64,000 nt of DNA from Candidatus Aalborgicola defluviihabitans (GCA_016705575.1 JADIXX010000001.1:620001-684000); one strand, 5' to 3'; counted from the stretch's first letter, positions 35,567 to 44,960 are shown. Numbers and translations are program-made. The notes: generated by a model not told the origin, from the letters alone.

Positions 35567-38461
35567 ATGTCCAGTACGACCGTCGCAGAGTTTGCAAACG
35601 AACTCAAAAAATCCACAGACACACTGCTTGACCAATTGAAGTCAGCAGGGGTTGCCAAATCGGCTGCGTCCGATGTCCTGACAGATTCGGACAAGCACAG
35701 CCTGCTCAACTACTTGCAGAATGCCCACGGAACTGCCAGCGCAGACCGCAAGAAGATTACGCTGGTCAAGAAGCAGACCACCGAGATCAAGCAGGCAGAT
35801 GCCACCGGTAGGGCTCGTACCATTCAGGTGGAAGTACGTAAAAAACGCACGTTTGTGCGACGCGACGACGACGTGGTACCTGTTGCAACCCCTGAGGCTG
35901 TCGAGCACGAAGTGGCGGATACGACGCCTGCCGCCTCGGTCATTGACCACGCAGAACTGGCCCGGCGCGAGGAAGAAGCCCGCCGTCAGGCCGAGCTGAT
36001 TCGTCGACAGGAAGAAGAATTGGCTCAACGCCGTCGCGATCGCGAAGAGCAGGAAGTCCGGACCCGCGAGACAGCGGAAAAGCAGGCAACCGAGGCGGCC
36101 GCACGCAAGGAAGAAGAGTCAAAGCAAGTCAAGAGCGCCGCCGCTGTGGCAGCCTCTGCCGAACCCGCTCAGGCGGATGCAGTCGATGCTGCCAAGGTTG
36201 CTGCTGCAGCACGTGAGAAATCCGTTGCCGCTTCCAAGGCGCTGGCCGATGAAGAAGCAGCCCGCGCCGCAGATCTGGGTGACCGCCGCCGCAAGGCCGA
36301 GGCCGAAGCCGCCGCCATCCGCTCCATGATGGCCGCGCCCAAGCGGGTGCTGACTGCGAAGAAGCCTGAAGAGCCCAAGCCCACAGCCGCAGATGCCAAG
36401 GCTGGTATGAAGGGCACCTTACACAAACCCGCCGCTGGTGCAGTGGTTGCCAAACCTGGCAAGCCTGCCGCCGCTGGCGCCACTGGTACCCCAAACGGAA
36501 GTGGCAAGGAAGTGAAATCTGCCAAGCTCTCCAGCAGCTGGGCAGGAGACCCCGCCAAGAAGAAAGCCATTCCCACCCGTGGTGACACAGGTGCCGGTGC
36601 CGGACGCTCCACCAACTGGCGTGCAGGCCCACGAGGACGGCGTGGCAGCAATGACCACCGTGATCACCGCGATCACCAAACCTCTGCTGCGCCTATTGAG
36701 GCACGCGTGATTGAAGTCCACGTGCCAGAAACCATCACGGTGGCCGATCTGGCCCACAAGATGGCCGTAAAAGCGTCCGAAGTGATCAAGCAACTGATGA
36801 AGCTGGGCCAGATGGTCACCATCAACCAGCCGCTTGACCAGGATACGGCCATGATTTTGGTGGAGGAAATGGGGCATAAGGCCATCGTGGCCGCCCTGGA
36901 CGACCCGGAAGCCTTTACTGACGACGAAGTGCAACAACAAGATGCCGAAGCTCTGCCGCGTGCGCCTGTGGTTACTGTCATGGGCCACGTCGACCACGGC
37001 AAGACTTCTCTGCTGGATTACATCCGTCGTGCCAAGGTGGCCTCGGGCGAAGCCGGTGGCATTACCCAGCACATTGGTGCCTACCATGTGGAAACACCAC
37101 GTGGTATGGTGTCCTTCCTGGATACGCCCGGACACGAAGCATTCTCGGCCATGCGTGCCCGTGGCGCCAATGCGACGGACATCGTGATTCTGGTGTGTGC
37201 CGCCGATGATGGCGTCATGCCCCAGACCAAGGAAGCCATCAAGCACGCCAGGGCAGCCGGTGTTCCCATCGTGGTGGCTATTACCAAGGCCGACAAGCCC
37301 GATGCCAACCCCGAGCGCGTCAAGAACGAATTGGTGGTGGAAGAGGTGATACCCGAAGAGTTTGGTGGTAGCTCGCCATTCGTGTCGGTGTCGTCCAAGA
37401 CCGGCCAGGGTATTGATGAACTGCTCGAACAAGTGCTGCTGCAGGCCGAAGTGCTGGAACTCAAGGCACCAGTGGACGCCATGGCCAAGGGCCTGGTGAT
37501 TGAAGCCCGGCTTGACAAGGGTCGCGGGCCTGTTGCTACCATTTTGGTGCAGTCCGGTACGCTCAAGACAGGTGACGTGGTGTTGGCAGGCCAAACTTTT
37601 GGCCGCGTGCGCGCCATGCTGGACGAAAACGGCAAGGCCATCAAAACTGCTGGACCGTCGATCCCGGTCGAAATTCAGGGATTGACCGAAGTACCGCAAG
37701 CTGGTGACGAGTTCATGGTCATGGCCGACGAACGCCGTGCCCGTGAAATTGCCACCTACCGTGCCGGCAAGTTTCGCAATACCAAGCTGGCCAAGCAACA
37801 AGCTGCCAAGCTGGAGAATATGTTCAGCGACATCTCGGCTGGCGAAGTCAAGATGCTGCCCATCATCGTCAAGGCCGACGTGCAGGGTTCGCAGGAAGCA
37901 TTGGCGCAGTCCCTGCTCAAGCTTTCCACGGACGAGATCAAGGTGCAAATGGTATACGCGGCCGTGGGTGCCATCAGCGAGTCCGACGTCAACTTGGCCA
38001 TTGCCGCCAAAGCCGTCATCATTGGATTCAACACCCGGGCGGACGCCGGTGCCCGCAAGCTGGCCGAAAACAACGGCATTGATCTTCGCTACTACGACAT
38101 CATTTACGATGCCGTTGATGATCTGAAGCTGGCCATGTCGGGCATGCTGACTCCGGATAAAAAGGAAGAAGTCATCGGCACCGCCGAAATCCGCCAGGTG
38201 CTGAAGGTCTCCAAGATCGGGTCGATTGCGGGTTGTATGGTTACCTCTGGCGTGGTGCGGCGCACCGCCAAGCTGCGCTTGCTGCGCGGCAACATGGTTA
38301 TCTACACCGGCGAGCTCGATTCGCTCAAACGCTTCAAGGACGACGTCAAGGAAGTCAAGGAGAACTTCGAGTGCGGTTTGACCATCAAGAACTACAACGA
38401 CATCCAGGAAGGCGATGCGCTGGAGTTCTTCGAGATCCGCGAAATCGCCCGTACGCTGTAA
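35567..38461 (+). CDS. infB: translation initiation factor IF-2
   Basis: IF-2 is the GTPase that recruits initiator tRNA to the 30S subunit. The 964-residue protein has an N-terminal IF2N motif (MSSTTVAEFANELKKSTDTLLDQLKSAG), a long charged, Ala/Lys/Glu-rich linker, then the G domain from about residue 470 (VTVMGHVDHGKTSLLD, DTPGHEAF, ITKADKP) and domains II-IV. The length is normal for beta proteobacteria. Confidence 0.96.
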   Translation: MSSTTVAEFANELKKSTDTLLDQLKSAGVAKSAASDVLTDSDKHSLLNYLQNAHGTASADRKKITLVKKQTTEIKQADATGRARTIQVEVRKKRTFVRRDDDVVPVATPEAVEHEVADTTPAASVIDHAELARREEEARRQAELIRRQEEELAQRRRDREEQEVRTRETAEKQATEAAARKEEESKQVKSAAAVAASAEPAQADAVDAAKVAAAAREKSVAASKALADEEAARAADLGDRRRKAEAEAAAIRSMMAAPKRVLTAKKPEEPKPTAADAKAGMKGTLHKPAAGAVVAKPGKPAAAGATGTPNGSGKEVKSAKLSSSWAGDPAKKKAIPTRGDTGAGAGRSTNWRAGPRGRRGSNDHRDHRDHQTSAAPIEARVIEVHVPETITVADLAHKMAVKASEVIKQLMKLGQMVTINQPLDQDTAMILVEEMGHKAIVAALDDPEAFTDDEVQQQDAEALPRAPVVTVMGHVDHGKTSLLDYIRRAKVASGEAGGITQHIGAYHVETPRGMVSFLDTPGHEAFSAMRARGANATDIVILVCAADDGVMPQTKEAIKHARAAGVPIVVAITKADKPDANPERVKNELVVEEVIPEEFGGSSPFVSVSSKTGQGIDELLEQVLLQAEVLELKAPVDAMAKGLVIEARLDKGRGPVATILVQSGTLKTGDVVLAGQTFGRVRAMLDENGKAIKTAGPSIPVEIQGLTEVPQAGDEFMVMADERRAREIATYRAGKFRNTKLAKQQAAKLENMFSDISAGEVKMLPIIVKADVQGSQEALAQSLLKLSTDEIKVQMVYAAVGAISESDVNLAIAAKAVIIGFNTRADAGARKLAENNGIDLRYYDIIYDAVDDLKLAMSGMLTPDKKEEVIGTAEIRQVLKVSKIGSIAGCMVTSGVVRRTAKLRLLRGNMVIYTGELDSLKRFKDDVKEVKENFECGLTIKNYNDIQEGDALEFFEIREIARTL

Positions 38462-38473
38462 TCGGTAGCTGGC

Positions 38474-38851
38474 ATGGCGCGTAAAAAGTCTTCTACACCG
38501 AACCGCGGTTTTCGCGTGGCCGATCAGATCCAGCGCGATCTGACCGAGTTGATCGCGCGCGAACTGAAAGATCCTCGGGTCGGTATGGTGACAATCCAGG
38601 CCGTCGAGGTGACGCCAGACTACGCCCACGCCAAGGTGTTCTTCAGCCTGCTCAAGGGTGATCCGGCAGAGTCGACTGAAGGCCTGAATCAGGCAGCGGG
38701 CTTTTTGCGCGCAGGCCTGTTCAAACGGCTGCACATCCATACGGTGCCTACGCTGCATTTTCTGTTCGACCGCACGACGGAAAAGGCGGCGGACATGAAT
38801 GCGCTGATTGCGCAGGCCGTAGCGTCTCGTTCCCAGGACAGCGAAAGCTAG
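38474..38851 (+). CDS. rbfA: 30S ribosome-binding factor A
   Basis: RbfA is a KH-fold factor for 16S rRNA 5'-end maturation and cold adaptation. The 125-residue protein has the pattern FRVADQIQRDLTELIARELKDPRVG...VEVTPDYAHAKVFFS and LRAGLFKRLHIHTVPTLHFLFDRT. It starts 12 bp after infB. Confidence 0.95.
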   Translation: MARKKSSTPNRGFRVADQIQRDLTELIARELKDPRVGMVTIQAVEVTPDYAHAKVFFSLLKGDPAESTEGLNQAAGFLRAGLFKRLHIHTVPTLHFLFDRTTEKAADMNALIAQAVASRSQDSES

Positions 38852-38853
38852 CG

Positions 38854-39954
38854 ATGATCGACGCCCGTCCACCCCAAGGTGCGAAGGCCCCCTTGGGGGG
38901 CAGCGGTGCGGCGCGCGTGGGAAGTTTTGCCGCCGGTCCGCACCAAGGCGAAACACGCCCCCCTCGGGGGGCAGCGACCCGCGTAGCGGTGGAGCATGGG
39001 GGCAAGATCACAAGGCGCCCCGTACACGGGGTGCTGTTGCTGGACAAGCCATTGGGTTGGTCCAGCAATGACGCGTTGCAGAAGGTGAAATGGTTGCTGC
39101 GGGCCGAGAAGGCTGGCCACACCGGCACACTAGACCCGTTGGCCACCGGCGTGTTACCACTGTGCTTTGGTGCCGCCACCAAATTCAGCCAGATGCAACT
39201 GGAGGCTGACAAAGAATACGAGGCCACGGCGTTGCTGGGAAAGCGCACCAGCACCGGGGACGCCGAAGGCGACGTCATTGAAGAGCGGCCGGTGAATGTA
39301 ACGGCGCAAGATGTGCAACGGGTGTTGCCGCAATTTACTGGGTCCATCCTGCAAACTCCGCCCATGTACAGTGCGTTGAAGAAAGATGGCAAGGCACTGT
39401 ACGAATATGCCCGCGCTGGAGTGGAAGTGGAACGGGCGCCGCGTGCGGTCACTATTCATGCATTAAATGCAGTTCTAGCCCTCGTGGAATCTACACAAAA
39501 AGCTATCAATTTGATAGTAAAATGCAGTAAGGGTACCTATATCCGGACCCTGGGAGAAGACATCGGTTTAGCTTTGGGTTGTGGTGCGCACCTGACCCGG
39601 CTGCGCCGCACGGCCACCGGTGGCTTTAGCGTGGCGCAATGTGTGACGCTGGAAGCACTGGAGGCGATGGGCGAAGAAGAACGCCTTGCCTGCCTGCTGC
39701 CCGTGGACGCGCTTCTGGAGCACCACACTGCTGTCACGCTCGATGAAGAGAATGCCGGACGTTTTCTAAGTGGCATGCGCCGCCGTGGAAACTGGCCGGA
39801 TATGGATGCAGTGGCCGTCTACGGCAAGCAACCACACGCCTTGTTGGGCACCGCCCATACCAAAGCGGGAGAACTAATACCGGGGCGCTTGCTGAGCCCG
39901 CTGGAGATTGCACAGTCTCAGACTCAGCAAGTACAACCGCAGGAAACCGCTTGA
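38854..39954 (+). CDS. truB: tRNA pseudouridine(55) synthase
   Basis: TruB makes pseudouridine 55 in the T loop of tRNAs. The core starts GVLLLDKPLGWSSNDALQ and has the catalytic Asp in GHTGTLDPLATGVLP. The C terminus carries the TruB-specific domain. Two features are odd. The first ~49 residues from ATG 38854 are encoded by two copies of a GC-rich palindromic repeat and resemble nothing in the family; GTG 38989 is a plausible later start (MEHGGKITRRPVHGVLLL). And residues ~208-222 (LALVESTQKAINLIV) are encoded by a 44-bp dispersed repeat just before the conserved CSKGTYIRTLGEDIG. Confidence 0.9.
   Translation: MIDARPPQGAKAPLGGSGAARVGSFAAGPHQGETRPPRGAATRVAVEHGGKITRRPVHGVLLLDKPLGWSSNDALQKVKWLLRAEKAGHTGTLDPLATGVLPLCFGAATKFSQMQLEADKEYEATALLGKRTSTGDAEGDVIEERPVNVTAQDVQRVLPQFTGSILQTPPMYSALKKDGKALYEYARAGVEVERAPRAVTIHALNAVLALVESTQKAINLIVKCSKGTYIRTLGEDIGLALGCGAHLTRLRRTATGGFSVAQCVTLEALEAMGEEERLACLLPVDALLEHHTAVTLDEENAGRFLSGMRRRGNWPDMDAVAVYGKQPHALLGTAHTKAGELIPGRLLSPLEIAQSQTQQVQPQETA
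38872..39003 (+). repeat. two GC-rich palindromic repeats under the truB N terminus
   Basis: Two related units lie in tandem. Palindromes GCCCCCTTGGGGGGC (38887-38901) and GCCCCCCTCGGGGGGC (38957-38972) are each followed by AGCG and a GC-rich tail; the second continues CCGCGTAGCGG and ends in a run of G near 39003. Both are flanked by CCAAGG-type sequence. This type of element is widespread between genes in Comamonadaceae. Here it lies in the rbfA-truB boundary and is open in the truB frame. Confidence 0.7.
39475..39518 (+). repeat. 44-bp dispersed repeat, copy 4 (inside truB)
   Basis: It reads CTAGCCCTCGTGGAATC, TACACAAAAAGCTATC and AATTTGATAGT, the copy closest to consensus. It is translated in frame as part of TruB, replacing a variable surface stretch in front of the conserved CSKGTY motif. 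Confidence 0.85.
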
Positions 39955-39998
39955 GCGCCCGGGGCGTCTGGCACAAACGATTCAAGAGAAAGTAAACC

Positions 39999-41822
39999 AT
40001 GAGCAGTAACCAAATCCGTAACATCGCCATCATTGCCCACGTTGACCACGGCAAGACCACCATGGTCGACCAATTGCTGCGCCAGTCGGGCACCTTTGCC
40101 CAGCACGAGAAAGTCGTTGACACTGTGATGGACAACAACGCAATCGAAAAAGAGCGCGGCATTACCATTCTGGCCAAGAACTGCGCGGTAACCTGGCAAG
40201 GCACCCACATCAACATCGTGGATACCCCCGGACACGCGGACTTTGGCGGTGAAGTGGAACGTGCCTTGAGCATGGTGGACGGCGTGGTGCTGCTGATTGA
40301 TGCCCAGGAAGGCCCCATGCCACAAACCCGCTTTGTGACCAAGAAGGCACTGGCGTTGGGTTTGAAGCCGATTTTGGTGGTCAACAAGGTGGACAAGCCT
40401 GGTTCGCGTCCTGACTGGGTGGTGAATGCCGCTTTTGATTTATTTGACAAGCTCGGTGCGACTGACGAGCAACTCGACTTCCCGGTCGTCTATGCCTCAG
40501 GCATCAACGGCTGGTCATCCATGGAAGAGGGCGGACAAGGTGAGCAGTGGGGTCCAGACATGTCGGCGCTGTTCAATACCATTCTTCAACACGTACCAGC
40601 GCAGAAGGGCGATCCCGATGCGCCGCTTCAATTGCAGATTTCCGCGCTGGATTTTTCAACCTTTGTTGGCCGTATTGGTGTCGGCCGTATCAGCCAGGGC
40701 ACCATCAAGCCCATGATGGACGTCGTGGTCATGGAAGGCCCGGATGGCAAAGCCGTCAAGGGACGTATCAACCAGGTGTTGACGTTCCAGGGTCTGGAGC
40801 GCGTGCAAGCGACCGAAGCAGGTCCGGGCGAGATTGTGCTGATCAACGGAATTCCGGATATCGGTATTGGCGTCACCATCACCGACCCCCTCAAGCCCGC
40901 ACCGCTGCCCATGCTCAAGGTCGATGAACCCACCCTGACCATGAATTTTTGCGTCAACACCAGTCCGCTGGCTGGGCGCGAAGGCAAGTACGTTACCAGC
41001 CGCCAGATCTGGGACCGGCTGCAAAAAGAGCTGCAACACAACGTGGCACTGCGCGTCAAAGAAACCGACGAAGAAGGTATCTTCGAAGTCATGGGTCGCG
41101 GCGAACTGCACCTGACCATTCTGCTGGAAAACATGCGCCGTGAAGGCTATGAGATGGCCGTGTCCAAACCGCGTGTGGTGTTTCGAGAGGTGAACGGGGA
41201 GATCCACGAGCCTATCGAAATGGTGACCGCCGACATCGAAGAAACCCACCAGGGTGGCGTGATGCAGGCCCTGGGTGAACGCAAGGGCGAGCTGGTGAAC
41301 ATGGAGCCGGATGGTCGTGGTCGTGTGCGTCTGGAATACCGCATTCCGGCGCGTGGCTTGATTGGTTTTACCAACGAATTCATGAACCTGACACGCGGCT
41401 CGGGCCTGATTTCCAATATCTTCGACAGCTATGAGCCGCATAAGGGTGACATTGGTGGCCGCAAGAACGGCGTGCTGATTTCCATGGATGCAGGTGAAAT
41501 TTTCACCTATGCCCTTGGCAAGCTGGATGACCGCGGCCGCATGTTCGTGCGCGCCAATGATCCGGTCTATGAAGGCATGATCGTTGGCATCCATAGCCGT
41601 GACAACGATTTGGTGGTCAATGCCACCCGGACCAAGCAGTTGACCAATTTCCGCGTGTCCGGAAAGGAAGATGCGATCAAGATCACGCCCCCGATTGAAC
41701 TCACACTCGAATACGGCGTGGAATTCATTGAGGAAGACGAACTGGTGGAAATCACACCCAAGTCCGTGCGTCTGCGCAAGCGCCACCTGACCGAAAGCGA
41801 GCGGAAGCGCGCCGGCCGATAA
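39999..41822 (+). CDS. typA: translational GTPase TypA/BipA
   Basis: BipA is a ribosome-associated GTPase needed for assembly and growth under stress and cold. The 607-residue protein has G1 AHVDHGKT, G2 ERGITI, G3 DTPGHADFGGEV, G4 NKVD, and the EF-G-like domains III and V plus the BipA-specific C terminus (TPKSVRLRKRHL). It follows truB by 44 bp, probably in the same operon. Confidence 0.96.
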   Translation: MSSNQIRNIAIIAHVDHGKTTMVDQLLRQSGTFAQHEKVVDTVMDNNAIEKERGITILAKNCAVTWQGTHINIVDTPGHADFGGEVERALSMVDGVVLLIDAQEGPMPQTRFVTKKALALGLKPILVVNKVDKPGSRPDWVVNAAFDLFDKLGATDEQLDFPVVYASGINGWSSMEEGGQGEQWGPDMSALFNTILQHVPAQKGDPDAPLQLQISALDFSTFVGRIGVGRISQGTIKPMMDVVVMEGPDGKAVKGRINQVLTFQGLERVQATEAGPGEIVLINGIPDIGIGVTITDPLKPAPLPMLKVDEPTLTMNFCVNTSPLAGREGKYVTSRQIWDRLQKELQHNVALRVKETDEEGIFEVMGRGELHLTILLENMRREGYEMAVSKPRVVFREVNGEIHEPIEMVTADIEETHQGGVMQALGERKGELVNMEPDGRGRVRLEYRIPARGLIGFTNEFMNLTRGSGLISNIFDSYEPHKGDIGGRKNGVLISMDAGEIFTYALGKLDDRGRMFVRANDPVYEGMIVGIHSRDNDLVVNATRTKQLTNFRVSGKEDAIKITPPIELTLEYGVEFIEEDELVEITPKSVRLRKRHLTESERKRAGR

Positions 41823-41860
41823 CGCATTGCCACCTTGCGCTCATCGCTGCGGTAATTGTT

Positions 41861-42736
41861 TTGAAGCTTAACCACAACCGCGCAGCTGGTCTGATGGTCG
41901 TGGTGACTTTTATGTGGTCCACCGCCGGTGTGGTGGCGCGCCACCTGGATGCGGCACGCAGCTTTGAGGTGACGTTTTGGCGGGCGTTTTTCACCGCTGT
42001 GTCTCTGTTGGTGTTGCTGCCGCTGGTGCGTGGGCGGCGGGTGTTCGCTGGCATGCGCTATGCCGGATCGGCTTTTTGGCTCTCAGGCGTGTGCTGGGGC
42101 GTGATGTTTACCGCCTACATGGTGGCAATCACGCTGACCAGCGTCGGCAATGTGCTGGTCACCATGTCCCTGGGGCCGTTGATAACGGCGCTGATTGCCC
42201 GCGTCTTCATCGGCCACCGTATACCGATGCGTACCTGGGTTGCCATTGGCGTGGCCGGCACCGGTGTTGCCTACATGTATGCCTCCCAAGTGCAGAGCGG
42301 GCAAATTTTGGGCACACTGGTTGCCCTGTGTGTGCCGCTTGCCGGCGCTTCTAACTGGACTATTACCCAGCACTCCCACGCCCAAGGACACAACGTCGAC
42401 CTGGTGCCTGCGGTGTTTGTTGGCGCAGTTTTCAGCTGCTTGTTCACGTTGCCGCTGGCCTTTCCGTTTGAAGCCACGACCCATGATTTGATTTTGCTGG
42501 GCTATTTGGGCGTGTTTCAGCTGGGTATTCCCTGCGTACTCGCCGTCCTATGCGCGCAGGTGCTCAAAGCGCCAGAGTTGGCCTTGCTGGCCCTGCTGGA
42601 AGTGGTGTTTGGTATTTTGCTGGCCTGGGTTGGTGCGGGTGAGGTCCCTGGTCAGACCGTGCTGATCGGTGGCACACTGGTTATTGGTGCCCTGGTGGCC
42701 AACGAGCTGCTGGGCTGGAAACAAAGGACTTTGTAA
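41861..42736 (+). CDS. EamA/DMT-superfamily transporter
   Basis: The 291-residue membrane protein has about ten hydrophobic helices in two EamA repeats (GLMVVVTFMWSTAGVVARHLD; TIGTLVALC-like LGTLVALCVPLAGASNW). DMT transporters export amino acids or other metabolites; the substrate is unknown. The start TTG 41861 gives MKLNHNRAAG; ATG 41894 is an alternative. It ends 3 bp before the next gene. Confidence 0.85.
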   Translation: MKLNHNRAAGLMVVVTFMWSTAGVVARHLDAARSFEVTFWRAFFTAVSLLVLLPLVRGRRVFAGMRYAGSAFWLSGVCWGVMFTAYMVAITLTSVGNVLVTMSLGPLITALIARVFIGHRIPMRTWVAIGVAGTGVAYMYASQVQSGQILGTLVALCVPLAGASNWTITQHSHAQGHNVDLVPAVFVGAVFSCLFTLPLAFPFEATTHDLILLGYLGVFQLGIPCVLAVLCAQVLKAPELALLALLEVVFGILLAWVGAGEVPGQTVLIGGTLVIGALVANELLGWKQRTL

Positions 42737-42739
42737 CGC

Positions 42740-43939
42740 ATGAACCCCGCAATCACCGAAATTCAAACCAGCGTCGCTGGCGGCGTAGGTCTCATCACCC
42801 TGAACCGTGCCAAGGCCCTTAATGCCTTGTCTTTGCCCATGGTGCAGGCGTTACTGGGCACGTTGCGTGCTTGGCGTGATGACCCGGCGGTATTCGCCGT
42901 AGCCATCCGTGGTACCAACAAAGCGGGCCCGCCCGGCAGTCCAGATAGTTTCTTTGGCAGCTTTTGTGCAGGAGGTGACATCCGGTTCTTTCACCAGGCA
43001 GCGCTGGCCAACGACCCCGCCCTGGAAACCTTCTTCACCGAGGAATACACCCTCAACCACCTGATCCACAACTACCCCAAACCATACATTGCCTTCATGG
43101 ATGGCATTGTCATGGGTGGAGGCATGGGGATTTGCCAAGGCCCAGCCTTGGCACCCCCTACGGGCAATATTGGAAGCGCTCCCGGCAAGCCGTCCGCACG
43201 CCAAGGTGGTGTTGTTCGCATCGTCACGGAGCGCACCAAGATGGCTATGCCAGAGACCGGTATCGGCCTGTTTCCGGATGTAGGCGGGGGCTATTTCCTG
43301 AGCCGTTGCCCCGGCAACGCCGGGGAATATCTGGCGCTAACCGGTAACACCATTGGTGGTGATCAAGCCGTGGCCTGGGGCCTGGCCGACGTCTGCCTAC
43401 CCGCTCACACGCTGCCTACGCTGTGGGCTGCCTTGCAGGTGCAAGGCAGCGCGGAAGCCTTGCAGCACTGGATTACTACTAATGTGATAGCGCCTTATGT
43501 AGATTCCACGAGGGCTATCGCTTCATTTGATGCAGATATTCTGGCCGCATTTGGTATGGACAGTATCAGCGCAATAGTGTCTGCGCTGGATGCGCAGGGC
43601 ACCGAAGCGGCCAAGGCGGTTGCTGCCACCTTGCGCCACCGCAGCCCACTGATGCTGCATGTGGTTTTGGAGCAAATTCGTCGTGCCCGCAGCCTGTCGT
43701 TGGCCGACGATCTGCGCATGGAACGCGGTTTGGTGCAGCACTGCTTTTACACTGCGCACCTGGAGCGATCCGGCGCGCGCAGCGAAACGGTTGAGGGCAT
43801 TCGCGCTCTGGCCATCGACAAAGATTTCAAACCCGCCTGGAATCCGGCGCGCATTGAGGATGTGACACCACAGATGGTGACCCCTTTCTTTGTCAGCCCC
43901 TGGAGCGCAGACGCGCATCCGCTTCGCAACCTGGCCTGA
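42740..43939 (+). CDS. enoyl-CoA hydratase / 3-hydroxyisobutyryl-CoA hydrolase-like protein with a 22-residue insertion
   Basis: The crotonase-fold protein (399 residues) has SFCAGGDIRFF (oxyanion hole) and VMGGGMGICQG followed by ERTKMAMPETGIGLFPDVGGGYFLSRCPG, the pattern of 3-hydroxyisobutyryl-CoA hydrolases (valine breakdown) and related hydratases. Between GICQG and VVRIVTERTK there is a 22-residue in-frame insertion, encoded by 66 bp flanked by 7-bp repeats. A 44-bp dispersed repeat is also read through near residue 250. Whether the enzyme still folds well with the insertion next to the oxyanion region is unknown. Confidence 0.82.
   Translation: MNPAITEIQTSVAGGVGLITLNRAKALNALSLPMVQALLGTLRAWRDDPAVFAVAIRGTNKAGPPGSPDSFFGSFCAGGDIRFFHQAALANDPALETFFTEEYTLNHLIHNYPKPYIAFMDGIVMGGGMGICQGPALAPPTGNIGSAPGKPSARQGGVVRIVTERTKMAMPETGIGLFPDVGGGYFLSRCPGNAGEYLALTGNTIGGDQAVAWGLADVCLPAHTLPTLWAALQVQGSAEALQHWITTNVIAPYVDSTRAIASFDADILAAFGMDSISAIVSALDAQGTEAAKAVAATLRHRSPLMLHVVLEQIRRARSLSLADDLRMERGLVQHCFYTAHLERSGARSETVEGIRALAIDKDFKPAWNPARIEDVTPQMVTPFFVSPWSADAHPLRNLA
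43141..43206 (+). repeat. 66-bp insertion in the crotonase gene, with 7-bp direct repeats
   Basis: GCCAAGG occurs at 43134-43140 and again at 43200-43206; excising one 66-bp unit between them restores GICQGGVVRIVTERTK, which matches the family. Inside the unit CCTTGGC (43146-43152) is the inverted copy of the same heptamer. Length 66 is divisible by three, so the reading frame survives. The origin is unclear: it could be a small mobile remnant or a slippage product. Confidence 0.65.
43475..43518 (-). repeat. 44-bp dispersed repeat, copy 5 (inside crotonase gene)
   Basis: On the minus strand it reads ATAGCCCTCGTGGAATC, TACATAAGGCGCTATC and ACATTAGTA. It is translated in frame on the plus strand (IAPYVDSTRAI). 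Confidence 0.8.
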
Positions 43940-43962
43940 AGCCGCCAACTACCGATTATTTT

Positions 43963-44436
43963 TCACCGGCTGCGGCTTTTCATGGCGCGTTCCACTTCGC
44001 GCTTGCCTTCGCGGTCCTTGATCGTGTCTCGTTTGTCATGCTCGGCCTTGCCCTTGGCCAAGGCAATTTCACATTTCACCTTGCCGTCTTTCCAATGCAG
44101 GTTGATGGGAACCAGGGTGTAGCCCTTTTGCTCTACCTTGGTAATTAGGCGCTGGATTTGCTCCTTGTGCATCAGCAGCTTCTTGGTACGCACATTGTCG
44201 GGGTTGACGTGGGTGGATGCGGTATGCAGCGGATTGATCTGCAGGCCGATGATGAACAACTCGCCACCTCGAACGACCACATAGCCATCGGTCAGCTGCA
44301 CTTTGCCTTCTCGCAGGGACTTCACTTCCCAGCCTTCCAGCACCAAACCAGCTTCAAAACGCTCCTCAAAGAAATAGTTGTACGCTGCCTTCTTGTTGTC
44401 AGCAATGCGGGTGTTGATAGCGGGTTTTTTAGCCAT
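43963..44436 (-). CDS. smpB: SsrA-binding protein
   Basis: SmpB carries tmRNA to stalled ribosomes. The 157-residue protein has the expected NKKAAYNYFFEERFEAGLVLEGWEVKSLREGKVQL and HDKRDTIKDREGKREVERAMK tail. ATG 44436 gives MAKKPAINT. It is divergent from ratA, the conserved smpB-ratA pair. Confidence 0.95.
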   Translation of the reverse strand: MAKKPAINTRIADNKKAAYNYFFEERFEAGLVLEGWEVKSLREGKVQLTDGYVVVRGGELFIIGLQINPLHTASTHVNPDNVRTKKLLMHKEQIQRLITKVEQKGYTLVPINLHWKDGKVKCEIALAKGKAEHDKRDTIKDREGKREVERAMKSRSR

Positions 44437-44516
44437 GGGACTCAAATGGGGGTGACAGTCGGAAAAAGGAAGTGTGCTCCAGGGCTTGTCTACAATCCCG
44501 CGCAGACCTCCATTCT

Positions 44517-44960
44517 ATGAAAACCGTACACAAGTCCGTTTTGATCTGGTACACCCCGCAGGAGATGTACGTGTTGGTGACTGATGTCAACCGCTACGCA
44601 GAGTTTTTACCCTGGTGCGATCACGCACGCGTGGTGGAAGAGCATGAAGATGGAATGACGGCAGAGATGGGAATCGCGTTTGGCGGAGTGCAACAGAATT
44701 TCAGTACACGCAACGTGCACACGCCCGGCAGTCGGGTGGATATGCAGTTGCAAAATGGTCCTTTTTCCAAGCTGGATGGACATTGGGTTTTTTCTGCCCT
44801 GGGGGATGGATCACAACGTGCCTGCAAGGTTGAGTTGACACTGAACTATGGCTTTGACAGCGCAACACTAGCCAAGTTGGTCGGGCCGGTGTTCGACAAG
44901 ATCGCTGCCGATCTGGTGGATGCGTTCGTCAAACGCGCCCAACAGGTCTACGGAGATTAG
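44517..44960 (+). CDS. ratA: RatA-like ribosome association / START-domain protein
   Basis: The 147-residue START/polyketide-cyclase fold protein has the pattern VTDVNRYAEFLPWCDHARV and the FDSATLAKLVGPVFDKIAADLVDAFVKRAQQVYG C terminus. E. coli RatA was reported to block 70S formation; other homologues (CoQ10-binding, Coq10-like) bind ubiquinone, and this alternative is equally well supported. It precedes an RnfH-like gene after 10 bp. Confidence 0.88.
   Translation: MKTVHKSVLIWYTPQEMYVLVTDVNRYAEFLPWCDHARVVEEHEDGMTAEMGIAFGGVQQNFSTRNVHTPGSRVDMQLQNGPFSKLDGHWVFSALGDGSQRACKVELTLNYGFDSATLAKLVGPVFDKIAADLVDAFVKRAQQVYGD

Noticed and set aside
36419..38956. Long antisense open frame (845 codons) opposite infB
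   Set aside because: It is the complement of well-conserved infB and rbfA in high-GC DNA, shows His/Gly/Val-rich low-similarity composition and no motif.
43132..43210. Compensating frameshift pair as explanation of the extra residues in the crotonase gene
   Set aside because: The other two frames give no family-like sequence, whereas removing the 66-bp unit between direct repeats restores the family pattern exactly.
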